DNA of 64,000 nt. Source: Rhodococcus yunnanensis NBRC 103083 (GTDB taxonomy: Bacteria; Actinomycetota; Actinomycetes; Mycobacteriales; Mycobacteriaceae). A program made the translations under genes and the position numbers. Below, piece by piece: positions 44,357 to 53,118 of this stretch. Location of the stretch: positions 121,000 through 184,999 of the forward strand of contig NZ_BCXH01000014.1 in the NCBI RefSeq assembly GCF_001895005.1, given 5' to 3'. The notes under the pieces were generated by a model that searched no databases, was not told the origin of the DNA, and saw only the letters and a program-made list of their open reading frames with translations. Numbering within the stretch: the stretch's first letter is position 1; each line of letters begins with the position of its first letter.

Positions 44357-45202
44357 ATGACCACAGCAGTTACCGGCGCAACCGGACACCTCGGCGCACT
44401 CGTCGTCGACGGACTTCTAGCCCGGGGAGTCGCGGCGAACGACGTTGTCGCCATCGTTCGCGATGCGGAGAAGGCTCGCTCCTTGGCGGATCGCGGTGTG
44501 CAGGTTCGGGTGGCGAACTACACGGATACAGCTGCGCTGACGACGGCGCTCGCCGGCGTGGACAAACTGCTCCTCGTGTCCGGGTCCGACCTGGGGCAGC
44601 GGGTCGCCCAGCACTCCAACGTCATCGAGGCGGCCGAGGCTGCGGGTGTGTCCCTCATCGCGTACACGAGCATTCTGAAGGCCGACACCTCGGGAGTGAG
44701 CCTGGCCGCCGAGCATCTCGCGACCGAGGTGAGGCTGACCGAGTCCCCGGTGGCCGCAGTGCTGCTGCGTAACGGGTGGTACTGGGAGAACTACCAGAGC
44801 TCGGTGCCGCAGGCAGTCGAGAGCGGGACGCTCCTCGGCGCAGGTGGTAGCGGTGCGATCGCGGCGGCGTCGCGCGTCGATTTCGCGGCTGCGGCCGTCG
44901 AGGTACTCGTGACCGAGGGCCATGGCGGAAAGATCTACGAGCTCGGTGGTGACGAGCACCTCACCTACAGCGACGTCGCCGCCGTCATCGCCCAGGTCAC
45001 CGGTAAGCCCGTCGAGTACACGGACGTACCGCCCGCGGAGTACAAGCAGATCCTGCTGGGCGCGGGTCTGCCGGAATTCGTTGCCGACATGCTCGCCAGT
45101 GCCGATGCAGGCATCTCCCGCGGTGAGCTCGACACCGACTCGGGTGACCTCCAGAAGCTGATCGGGCGGAAGTCCACTCCCGCCGCCGAGGTGCTGCGTT
45201 AG
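44357..45202 (+). CDS. NmrA/QorB-like NAD(P)H:quinone reductase
   Basis: A 281-residue atypical SDR. VTGATGHLGALVVDGLL is the dinucleotide-binding loop, AYTSILKADTS lies after the central strand, and LLRNGWYWENY is a signature of the YtfG/QorB group, which reduces quinones with NADPH. AGGAG lies five bases before the ATG. It is divergent from hxlR, so it is probably induced by quinones or aldehydes. Confidence 0.88.
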   Translation: MTTAVTGATGHLGALVVDGLLARGVAANDVVAIVRDAEKARSLADRGVQVRVANYTDTAALTTALAGVDKLLLVSGSDLGQRVAQHSNVIEAAEAAGVSLIAYTSILKADTSGVSLAAEHLATEVRLTESPVAAVLLRNGWYWENYQSSVPQAVESGTLLGAGGSGAIAAASRVDFAAAAVEVLVTEGHGGKIYELGGDEHLTYSDVAAVIAQVTGKPVEYTDVPPAEYKQILLGAGLPEFVADMLASADAGISRGELDTDSGDLQKLIGRKSTPAAEVLR

Positions 45203-45225
45203 ATCAAGGTGAGCGTTGATTCAGG

Positions 45226-46599
45226 TCAGCGCATATGTAGGCGGTCGGCCGCCTCGATCGTCACTGCTGCGACGACAATTCCGATCACGACTCCGATCAG
45301 GGTGTCGGCGACTCGGCTGAGCGCAACAGCAGGATCGAGGTGGCCGGCCAGGCCGGTGAGCAGCAATGCCATCGGGGTGACGGCCAGCGAGGTCAAGCCG
45401 TAGTTCGTCATCACGAGCAGCTCGGCGGCGATCTGCAGCACCACGATCGCCGCGACGGTCTCCCAGTAACCGAGAGACGCCGCCAGAAGTCCCGCCGCGA
45501 TCACCGCGCCGCCGACATTGCCCAACAGACGTTGGATACCGCGTTGAACGGTGGAGTGAAACGCCAGTCCCTGCATCGCAGCCATCGCGCCCATCGTCGC
45601 CCACAATGGGTGCTCGAATCCGACCGCGGTGGCGCACCACGCGGCAAGAGCCGCGGCCGCGGCGATGCGCACCGCATTCACCACCAGTGACCGCGAGGTC
45701 AGCTGTGCGAGCCCGTCCGCGAGAAAGTTCCTCGGCCGAGCGTGCAGTTCCCTCGCCCGCACCGGCAAGGCGTCGTACCTACGCATCTTTCGAAGTGCGC
45801 GTTCATGCGTCAACACGTCCTGCGCGTGCGACGGGTCCTTGCCCTCGGCCCAGGCGTCGAGCAGCGCTTCTGCGTCGTCGAGAAGCGTCACGAGACCGAG
45901 GCTGTGCGCGCTCGGTCGGCGCCCGCCCAGCGCGATGACGGTTCGGGCTCGCTCGATCGCCGCTCGCGCAGGCGCCTGCTGCCGGGTGTCGACGGCGGCG
46001 AGAGCGCGGGCAACCGCGAGTTGGGATGGCCCGACGGGGTGCAGCAACGCGGGCAGCATCGACAGCGTCCACCCGATGACGGCTCCTATCGTCACCGTGG
46101 TGAAGACGGTCAGCACGTCCGGGGCCGAGTGCGCGAAGGCAACTGCGGCGCTCGCGGCGAAGATCAGAATGACCGCGCCGGGGCCGGTGATCGCAAAGGC
46201 AGCGAGTATCAGAGCGCCGATCCCGGCGGCGACGGCTATCGCGAGGATATGGATCGCCGACGACGTCGTCACCGTGCCGAGTACCGCGCCGAGTGTCGCG
46301 TACACCACGGTCAGGCCGCCGACCATCGCGAGTTTGCCGGCGCGACGCGGATACGGCTCGTACCGGGCGAAGGTCGAACAGAGTGCGCCGAGTGCGGCGA
46401 AGCCTGCGAGATCCGCACGGCCGAGTAGTCCTCCGCCGATCAGAACGACGGCGACGACGATGCCGACTCGGACGGCAGGAGCCACACTCGAATCCGAGCG
46501 CCCGAGTGTGAACGCCTGACGCCATGTCCGGCCCGATACGGCGTGGGCGAGTGCGGAGCGTGAGTGGTGGAGTCGGTCGATCGTTGCGGTCACCGGCAC
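45226..46599 (-). CDS. FUSC-family (aromatic acid exporter-like) permease
   Basis: A 457-residue membrane protein with two blocks of helices separated by a soluble segment (about 190-300). The C-terminal block FEHPLWATMGAMAAMQGLAFHSTVQRGIQRLLGN (interrupted by conserved glycines) matches the FUSC/fusaric-acid resistance family. These proteins export aromatic or other weak acids. The GTG at 46599 directly abuts the palindromic operator, so the gene is probably leaderless and repressed by the divergent MarR. Confidence 0.83.
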   Translation of the reverse strand: MPVTATIDRLHHSRSALAHAVSGRTWRQAFTLGRSDSSVAPAVRVGIVVAVVLIGGGLLGRADLAGFAALGALCSTFARYEPYPRRAGKLAMVGGLTVVYATLGAVLGTVTTSSAIHILAIAVAAGIGALILAAFAITGPGAVILIFAASAAVAFAHSAPDVLTVFTTVTIGAVIGWTLSMLPALLHPVGPSQLAVARALAAVDTRQQAPARAAIERARTVIALGGRRPSAHSLGLVTLLDDAEALLDAWAEGKDPSHAQDVLTHERALRKMRRYDALPVRARELHARPRNFLADGLAQLTSRSLVVNAVRIAAAAALAAWCATAVGFEHPLWATMGAMAAMQGLAFHSTVQRGIQRLLGNVGGAVIAAGLLAASLGYWETVAAIVVLQIAAELLVMTNYGLTSLAVTPMALLLTGLAGHLDPAVALSRVADTLIGVVIGIVVAAVTIEAADRLHMR

Positions 46600-46628
46600 T
46601 AGTTTACATATGTTTCACTAGTAAACTA
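46600..46628. promoter_or_regulatory. MarR operator between FUSC permease and marR
   Basis: TAGTTTAC (46600-46607) and GTAAACTA (46621-46628) are perfect 8-bp arms, 13 bases apart. The site abuts the permease start and lies 26 bp before the marR ATG, which fits dual repression. Confidence 0.65.
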
Positions 46629-46654
46629 AATGTAGAAGTCGTAGGGTTGCGGTC

Positions 46655-47155
46655 ATGATTCCGGCGCAGCACTCGGGTGGGGACTTCGTCGACAAGGTAC
46701 GGCGTGAGTGGTCCGCGACGTTCCCCGACGTCGATACCTCGCCGATAGAGGTGCTGGCCCGCATCGTGCGAATCTCGTCGAAAGCGAACCACCTGCTCGA
46801 CGCGACGCTCGTCCCGATGGGGGTCTCGCGTGCCGAGTTCGATGTGCTCAGCGCGCTGCGACGAGCGGGTCGAGCACTTCGCGCCAGCGAGGTGACGTCG
46901 GTGACACTGCTCAGTGGCGCATCGACGACCAAGATCTCCGAGCGGCTCGTGAAAGAGGGTCTGATCGAGCGCCTGCGATTCGAACGAGATGCCCGAGTGG
47001 TTCTGCTCGAGCTGACCGACACGGGCCGAGAACTCGTCGACCGAGTGTTCCCGGTCCGGCTCGAACGCGACCGGGAACTGCTCGACGGCCTGGACCCCGA
47101 CGAACTGCGCACACTGTCCGGTCTGCTCCGAAAAGTCGCACTCAACGTCGAGTAG
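46655..47155 (+). CDS. MarR-family repressor
   Basis: A 166-residue winged-HTH protein: PMGVSRAEFDVLSALRRAG, TSVTLLSGASTTKISERLVKEGLIER and the wing RFERDARVVLLELTDTGREL. It is divergent from the FUSC permease with a clear palindrome between. Its stop lies in a 17-bp tandem repeat. Confidence 0.92.
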   Translation: MIPAQHSGGDFVDKVRREWSATFPDVDTSPIEVLARIVRISSKANHLLDATLVPMGVSRAEFDVLSALRRAGRALRASEVTSVTLLSGASTTKISERLVKEGLIERLRFERDARVVLLELTDTGRELVDRVFPVRLERDRELLDGLDPDELRTLSGLLRKVALNVE

Positions 47156-47190
47156 TTGGTTACACCGTGTAGTTGGTTACACCGTGTAGT
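47152..47190. repeat. 17-bp tandem repeat (2.3 copies) at the marR stop
   Basis: GTAGTTGGTTACACCGT at 47152-47168 and 47169-47185 are identical, and GTAGT begins a third copy. The marR TAG (47153-47155) is inside the first copy, and the convergent lipocalin stop follows at 47194. Confidence 0.9.
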
Positions 47191-47193
47191 CGA

Positions 47194-47814
47194 TCAGACC
47201 GCGGCGAGTGGCCTGATATCCGTCGCGCCGCCCGGCGTGGGGGAAGTCAGGATGAATGCCGAGTTGTACCCCTTCGACTCCACGACGGCCCGGATCTCGC
47301 GGAACCTCTCCGGGCTCACTTCCGGGGACCTCGACAGGATGAAGCCCGACGTCCGCAGTGGATCTCCCACGAGTGCCCACGAGTAGTCGTCGGCGATGTA
47401 CGCGACGATGTAATTGGTCGGTCCCTCCGGATTCTCCTGGGTGGGAACGCCCGGAAAGCTCACGTGCAGTTGAGCATTGGTCACGGTGTCGTTGACTCGC
47501 GCGTTGCCGACGATGCGGTTGGTCTCGCCGGTCCAGGTGGTGCACGTGTTCTCGACGCGAATGTTCGCCGGATCGATCAACTGATAGTTGGCCTGGGTAT
47601 CGCGGGCGCACTCGAGGTTGAACGGTTGCGGGACCGCGGCGATCTGGTTCCATGTTCCGAGATACCGCTCGACGTCGAGCGATGGAATCGGTGCGAGCGG
47701 TTCCCATCCCGCCGATCCCGACGGCGCCGGTGCCGCCTGGGCGAGCCCTGCGCCGAGCATCATCGAACATGCTGCGGCAACGAGTGTTCCTGTGATTGTC
47801 GAACGAATCTTCAT
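47194..47814 (-). CDS. Secreted lipocalin-family protein
   Basis: A 206-residue exported protein. A Sec signal peptide (TLVAAACSMMLGAGLAQAAP) ends near residue 28. The mature domain begins PSLDVERYLGTWNQIAAVPQPFN, the lipocalin G-x-W motif of the Blc/apolipoprotein D type, and ends with FILSRSPEVSPERFREI. It likely binds lipid in the envelope. The ATG at 47814 overlaps the MmpL-type gene stop (ATGA), linking a lipid binder with a lipid or drug exporter. Confidence 0.87.
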   Translation of the reverse strand: MKIRSTITGTLVAAACSMMLGAGLAQAAPAPSGSAGWEPLAPIPSLDVERYLGTWNQIAAVPQPFNLECARDTQANYQLIDPANIRVENTCTTWTGETNRIVGNARVNDTVTNAQLHVSFPGVPTQENPEGPTNYIVAYIADDYSWALVGDPLRTSGFILSRSPEVSPERFREIRAVVESKGYNSAFILTSPTPGGATDIRPLAAV

Positions 47815-49880
47815 GCCACACTCTCCTTCTGTTCCGTCACTTCGGAACTGCTGGAATCGAAACGGTTCGGCCACCATATCCCCGGGCCGACGAGGGTGAA
47901 CAGGGCTGGAACCACCAGCGTACGGACGACGAACGTGTCGAGCAGAATGCCAAGGCCGACAATGATTCCGAGCTGCGTCAACGTGATCAGTGGCAGGATG
48001 CCCAACACGCAGAATACCGCGGCGAGCACGATTCCTGCGCTGGTGATGACCCCGCCCGTCGCGCCGACGGCACGGACGACGGCGCTGCGCGTGCCGTGCG
48101 CCGGGGTCTCCTCCTTGGTGCGAGTCACGAGAAAGATCGTGTAGTCGACGCCGAGAGCGACGAGGAACAGGAAGGCGTAGAGCGGAACGTTGTCATCGAG
48201 CGCGGGAAACCCGAAGACGTGCAGGCTGACCCAGCTCCCGACGCCGAGCGCGGCGAGTGCGCTGAGGACGGTCGTGCCCACGAGTACCAGTGGGGCGACC
48301 AGCGCGCGCAGCAGAACCATCAACACCGCGAGTACGACGACCAGAATCGCCGGGACGACGACGAGTCGGTCGCGGGCGGCCGCGTCGGAGATGTCGAGCG
48401 CCTGCGCGTCGCTGCCGCCGACGAGCGCGCCTTGGATGTCGCCGAGGCCGGCGCGCATGGATTCGACTGCGGTGAAAGCGCCGTCGGACGCAGGCGCGGA
48501 GTCGGTGACCACCGACCACTGCGTCAGGCCGGTACCCGAGTCGGATTCCCTGGTGAACGAGCCGACGCCCGCTGCCGAATCCAGTGCAGCCTCGACATCG
48601 GCGGCGGACGCTGTCGGCGCGACGACGGTCGTCGGGTCGGCGATCCCGGCCGGAAAGTGCTCGGACAACGTCTCGAATCCTTCCACCGACTCGGCGGCGA
48701 CGCGGAACTGCTCGGTCTGAGACAGGCCGATCCCGGTACCGAGAAGTGCTGCGGCACAGGCGATCAATGCGGCGATCGTTATCGACGCCGTCCGGGCTGG
48801 ATGCCGGGCGACCGCGGCAGCCACGGAGTGCCAGACGCCGGATGTTGCGGTGTCCGCGTCGCTGGGGCGTGGAACGAACGGCCAGAACAACTTCGGGCCG
48901 CACAGCGCGAGCAAGGGCGGTAGTACGACGAGGACGAACAACGCTGCGACCACGAGTCCGGCGGCGGCGAGAGCACCGAGACTGCGCGTGCTGGGCAGAA
49001 TGGCGAGCAGCAGCGTCAGCAATGCCAGTACCACCGTCGCGTTGCTCGCGAGAATGGCGGGGCCTGCGTGCCGCACGGCACGTTCGAGTGCGCTGCGATG
49101 GTCGGAGTCCTGCCGCAGCTCCTCGCGGTAGCGAGAGATCAGAAGCAGGGCGTAGTTGGTGCCTGCGCCGAACACGAGGACGCTGGTGATGCCCGACGTC
49201 GAACCGTCGAACGACAGTCCCGTCAGTTCGGCCAGCGCCGTACCGACCGAGGTGGCGACGCGATCGCCGAGGCCGATGACGACGAGCGGCACCAGCCACA
49301 GAATCGGGGACCGATACGTGATGATGAGCAGGATCGCGACGACGAGGGCGGTGACCGCGAGCAGCGTGACATTGGCGCCCGAGAACGAGTCGGCGATGTC
49401 CGCGCCGAAGGCGGGTCCGCCGGTGAGTTGGGCCGTCAGTCCGTCGGGTAGGCCGTCGACGGCCGCGGCACGAAGCGTGGTGACGGTGTCGTTCAGCGAG
49501 AAACCGGACAGTGACTTCTCGACCTGGACGATTCCGAGGGCGGCCTGGCCGTCGGGAGCCGGGACGAGCGGGGTCCCGGCATCGGACAGTCGATCCAGGG
49601 ACTGCTGACCTGCGGCGAGGTCCACCGGGGTCAGTGCGTCTCCGTCGTCCCTGCTGACCACGAGGATGACCGGTGCGGTGTCGGAGCCGGGGAACTGTGT
49701 CAGTAGTTCGGTGACCTGCGCCGAGTCCGCCTCGGTCGGTACCGACGAAGGGGCTTGACCTGCTGACTCGTTCTCTCCGACGAGGGCCATGAAGCCGAAC
49801 GAGGCGATGATCACGGCGAGCGACAGAGCCCACGAGCGGCGAGAGCTGACAATTCGGGCGAATCGGGACCAGAAGTTCAC
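47811..49880 (-). CDS. MMPL-family RND transporter
   Basis: A 689-residue RND-superfamily exporter with about 12 helices and two extracytoplasmic loops. FGAGTNYALLLISRYREEL (first block) and FLVALGVDYTIFLVTRTKEE (second block) are diagnostic MMPL motifs with the Asp/Tyr proton-relay pair preserved in the second block; the first has N-Y instead of D-Y. The start is GTG at 49880 (TTG 49886 is the alternative). It probably exports lipids or xenobiotics and is divergent from a MarR gene. Confidence 0.9.
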   Translation of the reverse strand: MNFWSRFARIVSSRRSWALSLAVIIASFGFMALVGENESAGQAPSSVPTEADSAQVTELLTQFPGSDTAPVILVVSRDDGDALTPVDLAAGQQSLDRLSDAGTPLVPAPDGQAALGIVQVEKSLSGFSLNDTVTTLRAAAVDGLPDGLTAQLTGGPAFGADIADSFSGANVTLLAVTALVVAILLIITYRSPILWLVPLVVIGLGDRVATSVGTALAELTGLSFDGSTSGITSVLVFGAGTNYALLLISRYREELRQDSDHRSALERAVRHAGPAILASNATVVLALLTLLLAILPSTRSLGALAAAGLVVAALFVLVVLPPLLALCGPKLFWPFVPRPSDADTATSGVWHSVAAAVARHPARTASITIAALIACAAALLGTGIGLSQTEQFRVAAESVEGFETLSEHFPAGIADPTTVVAPTASAADVEAALDSAAGVGSFTRESDSGTGLTQWSVVTDSAPASDGAFTAVESMRAGLGDIQGALVGGSDAQALDISDAAARDRLVVVPAILVVVLAVLMVLLRALVAPLVLVGTTVLSALAALGVGSWVSLHVFGFPALDDNVPLYAFLFLVALGVDYTIFLVTRTKEETPAHGTRSAVVRAVGATGGVITSAGIVLAAVFCVLGILPLITLTQLGIIVGLGILLDTFVVRTLVVPALFTLVGPGIWWPNRFDSSSSEVTEQKESVA

Positions 49881-49899
49881 GCACAAACAATCTCATCAA

Positions 49900-49912
49900 C
49901 TTAATGTTTAAG
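49900..49912. promoter_or_regulatory. Palindrome CTTAA-TGT-TTAAG in the mmpL/marR intergenic region
   Basis: A perfect 5-bp inverted repeat with a 3-base centre, 20 bp upstream of the MMPL start and 67 bp upstream of the marR GTG. Candidate operator. Confidence 0.5.
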
Positions 49913-49978
49913 CAACTGAGAGAACTGTCGGAGGGGAGTCGCGATAGTCTGACGCGGCCCCACGATGAAAGGTCCTCC

Positions 49979-50473
49979 GTGCCCGACCGCAACGAGCTCG
50001 AATCCCACATCTCCTCGGATGTCCGTGCGCTTTCGGCCGTCTCCGAGGAGATCGGTCGCGCGTTCGGCTCTCTGCACGAGCTCAGGCGTAACGATTTCAG
50101 AGCTCTGTTGCTCATCATGGTCGCCGACGTCGACGGTACGCCCCTGACCGCGGGCGAACTCGGAACACAGCTCGGTCTCACGTCGGCGGCGATGACGTAT
50201 CTCGTCGAGCGCATGATCGAGTCGGGTCACATCAGGCGTGAGAAGGACGAGCGCGATCGTCGCAAGGTGATTCTGCGATACGACACGCACGGCATGGAGG
50301 TCGCGCGTGGGTTCTTCGGGCCGCTCGGGGCGCGTACGCATTCTGCGTTGTCCGCGGTCCCCGACTCGGATCTTGCTGCGGCACATCGTGTGTTCTCGGT
50401 GCTGATCGACGCGATGCGTGCTCATCACAGCGAGCTCCTTCCGCAGCTGAAGAAGAACGCGCGCAGCGACTGA
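49979..50473 (+). CDS. MarR-family regulator of the MMPL cassette
   Basis: A 164-residue winged-HTH protein. LRRNDFRALLLIMVADVDG, LTAGELGTQLGLTSAAMTYLVERMIESG and EKDERDRRKVILRYD are typical. GTG 49979 (AAAGG upstream) is preferred; the ATG at 49904 lies in the palindrome. It is divergent from the MMPL transporter. Confidence 0.88.
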   Translation: MPDRNELESHISSDVRALSAVSEEIGRAFGSLHELRRNDFRALLLIMVADVDGTPLTAGELGTQLGLTSAAMTYLVERMIESGHIRREKDERDRRKVILRYDTHGMEVARGFFGPLGARTHSALSAVPDSDLAAAHRVFSVLIDAMRAHHSELLPQLKKNARSD

Positions 50474-50511
50474 CCGGTTTCGAAGGCTCGGCGCGCGGGT
50501 AACTGCCTGCC

Positions 50512-51507
50512 ATGACTTCCTCAGCCTCCGTTGCCGAATCGGTCGATTCGGGAAGGCCCGGCAGGCTTCCCGCCTCCTGCGGGCCAGTATCTGCCGCGGT
50601 GATCGACGCGTTGGCAGGTGACCCGTCGACAGCGACGGTGCTGCCGGCCGTTCCCGGCGGGGTCGACCCGCTCGGCGCGGATGTGCAGCTGGCCCTCTAC
50701 ATCTGTTACGAGCTGCACTATCGCGGTTTCGAGGACGTCGACGACGAGTGGGAATGGAACGTCGATCTGCTCGGGTTGCGTGCAGTCCTGGAGCATCGAT
50801 TCCTGGCGCGCGTACGTGAATCGGTCGAGCCAGGGGATGACGCCGTCGCCGAGATGGACGCGATGTCGATCGAACCGAGATCGGGCACAGGGCCGTCGTG
50901 GTACCTGCGTGACCACGCGTCGTGGGCGCAGATGCAGGAGTATCTGGCCAATCGATCGCTCTACCACCTCAAGGAAGCGGACCCGCATGCATGGGCGATT
51001 CCGCGGCTGACAGGTCAGACGAAAGCGTCCTTCGTCGCCGTCGAGTACGACGAGTTCGGCGCGGGCGCAGGGGTGGACATGCACCAGCGTCTGTTCGTCG
51101 ACGCCATGCACTCGGCCGGGATGGATACCTCGTACCTGGGATACATCGACTCTGCGGCGCCGGAGATGCTCGCGATCGTGAACCTGATGTCGCTCTTCGG
51201 GCTTCACCGTTCGCTGCGCGGAGCCGTCGTCGGACACTTCGCCGCAACCGAGATCACGTCGTCGCCCAGTGCGGCGCGCCTGGTGACGGCTCTACGACGA
51301 CTCGATGCGCCGGAACCGTGTATCCGGTTCTACGCCGAGCACGTGGAGGCCGACGCCGTCCACGAACAGATACTGCGCCACGACGTCGTCGGCTCGCTCC
51401 TGGTGACGCATCCCGAACTCGAAGCGGACATCGTGTTCGGGATGCGTGCACTGACGTTCGTCGAGGACCGGTTCGCGGAGGCGATGCTCCGCCGGTGGAC
51501 GCTCTAG
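50512..51507 (+). CDS. Iron-containing redox enzyme family protein (heme-oxygenase-like diiron fold)
   Basis: A 331-residue protein of the HDO-like iron enzyme group. Candidate iron ligands are spread over helices: YELHYRGF with an acidic DDEWEW, EYDEFGAG followed by MHQRLF, and FYAEHVEADAVHEQIL, where E-x2-H-x-H-like ligands recur. Characterised relatives oxidise or cleave small carboxylates and fatty acids, but the substrate here is unknown. The stop codon shares CTAG with the stop of the convergent CDGSH gene. Confidence 0.78.
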   Translation: MTSSASVAESVDSGRPGRLPASCGPVSAAVIDALAGDPSTATVLPAVPGGVDPLGADVQLALYICYELHYRGFEDVDDEWEWNVDLLGLRAVLEHRFLARVRESVEPGDDAVAEMDAMSIEPRSGTGPSWYLRDHASWAQMQEYLANRSLYHLKEADPHAWAIPRLTGQTKASFVAVEYDEFGAGAGVDMHQRLFVDAMHSAGMDTSYLGYIDSAAPEMLAIVNLMSLFGLHRSLRGAVVGHFAATEITSSPSAARLVTALRRLDAPEPCIRFYAEHVEADAVHEQILRHDVVGSLLVTHPELEADIVFGMRALTFVEDRFAEAMLRRWTL

Positions 51508-51677
51508 CTCCGCTTGCGGTGGCTGGTATCGCAGAACGGGTAGGTCTTGCTGCGGCGACACATGCACAGTGCCACCATCACTCGGTCGGATTCGACGATG
51601 TCGCCGTCGGGCATCTCGACCTCGACGGGCCCGGAGATCATGAGAGGCCCGTTCTTGACCAGCCGCACATGTGTCAT
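51504..51677 (-). CDS. CDGSH-type 2Fe-2S protein (57 residues)
   Basis: A 57-residue iron-sulfur protein. ALCMCRRSKTYPFCDTSH gives C-x-C-x2-S-x3-P-x-C-D-x-S-H, the three-cysteine one-histidine CDGSH cluster site, with Thr in place of Gly. It is likely a small redox or cluster-transfer partner. The ATG at 51677 overlaps the dehydrogenase TGA (ATGA), so it is coupled to that gene. Confidence 0.9.
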   Translation of the reverse strand: MTHVRLVKNGPLMISGPVEVEMPDGDIVESDRVMVALCMCRRSKTYPFCDTSHRKRS

Positions 51678-52855
51678 GGCTTCAGCAAGACCTTGACGGC
51701 ACCGTCCTGCTTCTTCTGGAAGATCTCGTACGCGTGCGGCGCCTGGTCGAGTGGAAGTTCGTGCGTCGCAAAGGTGTCGACGCCGAGCGGGTCGTCGTCG
51801 GTGAGCAACGGCATGATGTCGCCGACCCACTTCTTGACGTTCGCCTGCCCCATGCGCAGCTGAATCTGCTTGTCGAACAACGTCAGCATCGGTAGCGGAT
51901 CGGCCATGCCGCCGTACACCCCGATGACGGAGATCGTTCCGCCCCGACGGACGATGTCGATGGCACTGTAGAGGGCGCTGAGCCTGTCGACACCCGCCTT
52001 CTGCATCATGGGTCCGGCCACGGCGTCGGGAAGAAGCGCCGTAACATCTTGCACCAGTTTGGAAACGGGGGAGCCGTGTGCTTCCATGCCGACCGCGTCG
52101 ATGACGGCATCGGTACCCCGCCCGTCGGTTCGGTCTCGGATGACGTCGGCGAGATTCTTGCCGTGCTCGTCCAGATTCAACACCTCGATGCCGCGTGCGG
52201 CCAGGCGTTGCAGGCGCTCGGGAACCCGGTCGACCGCGATGACGCGGTATCCCTTGTGCGCTGCGATGCGAGCAGCCATGTCGCCGATGGGTCCGAGGCC
52301 GAGGACGGTGACCGAACCGCCGTCCGGAATCGATGCGTATTCGACGGCCTGCCATGCCGTCGGCAACACGTCCGACAGGTAAACGAAGCGTGAATCATCA
52401 GGTCCGACAGGGACTTTGATGTGAGTATTCTGTGCCTGAGGTACCCGGAGGTACTCGGCCTGCCCTCCCGGCACCGATCCGTAGAGCTTGGAGTAACCGA
52501 AAATCGCTGCGCCCATTCCCTCGTCACGAACCTGAGTGGTCTCGCACTGGGTGAACAGGCTCGAGTTGCACATGTAACAGTGGCCACACGAGATCTGGAA
52601 CGGAATCACCACTCGGTCGCCGACCGCAAGGTTGCCGACCTCGGAACCGACCTCCTCCACGACACCCATAGGTTCGTGTCCGAGGATGTCCCCCGGAGCC
52701 ATGAAAGCGCCGAGAACCTCGTACAGATGCAGGTCGGAACCGCAGATGTTGGTGGTGGTCACTCGAATGATCGCGTCGGTTGCGAGCTCGATACGTGGAT
52801 CGGGAACCGTATCGACACTGACCTTGCGTTTTCCCTGCCACGTTACTGCCCGCAT
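51674..52855 (-). CDS. Zinc-dependent alcohol dehydrogenase (formaldehyde dehydrogenase-like)
   Basis: A 393-residue medium-chain dehydrogenase. Catalytic zinc residues are in NICGSDLH and GHEPMGVVEEVG. The structural zinc site reads SCGHCYMCNSSLFTQCE and the NAD-binding loop is VTVLGLGPIGDMAARIA. The long form, with an insertion before the C-terminus (PVSKLVQDVTALLPDAV), resembles glutathione-independent formaldehyde dehydrogenases. GGGAG lies before the ATG at 52855. It is operonic with the CDGSH protein and convergent with the diiron-type gene. Confidence 0.9.
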   Translation of the reverse strand: MRAVTWQGKRKVSVDTVPDPRIELATDAIIRVTTTNICGSDLHLYEVLGAFMAPGDILGHEPMGVVEEVGSEVGNLAVGDRVVIPFQISCGHCYMCNSSLFTQCETTQVRDEGMGAAIFGYSKLYGSVPGGQAEYLRVPQAQNTHIKVPVGPDDSRFVYLSDVLPTAWQAVEYASIPDGGSVTVLGLGPIGDMAARIAAHKGYRVIAVDRVPERLQRLAARGIEVLNLDEHGKNLADVIRDRTDGRGTDAVIDAVGMEAHGSPVSKLVQDVTALLPDAVAGPMMQKAGVDRLSALYSAIDIVRRGGTISVIGVYGGMADPLPMLTLFDKQIQLRMGQANVKKWVGDIMPLLTDDDPLGVDTFATHELPLDQAPHAYEIFQKKQDGAVKVLLKP

Positions 52856-52927
52856 GGTGCTTCTCCCTTGATCGAGGACTGGCGTCCGCTCGGTGCCCCG
52901 CATGCCCCGTCCGAGCAGGGGTGAAAC

Positions 52928-52954
52928 GTTTGCGGCTATACGGATGGCCGGTAT
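52928..52954 (+). promoter_or_regulatory. Possible SigF/SigB-type promoter upstream of the STAS gene
   Basis: GTTT (52928-52931), a 17-base gap and CGGTAT (52949-52954) approximate the mycobacterial SigF pattern GTTT-N15-17-GGGTAT, with one mismatch. It is 164 bp before the ATG at 53119. Such control would fit an anti-anti-sigma protein, but the match is weak. Confidence 0.3.
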
Positions 52955-53118
52955 TGACGTAGGGTTGGAACCGGTTGAGCTAACAGCCGTCGGGGGAGAC
53001 GCCCGAGGCAAGCACGACCGTCAGCGTCACATCGAGATCGTCAGCCGTCCATCGGCTCGACGCGAGTCTGTCGCATTCGAATTGTCTCCCTCCCAATCGA
53101 TCGACGATGGGATTGGCA

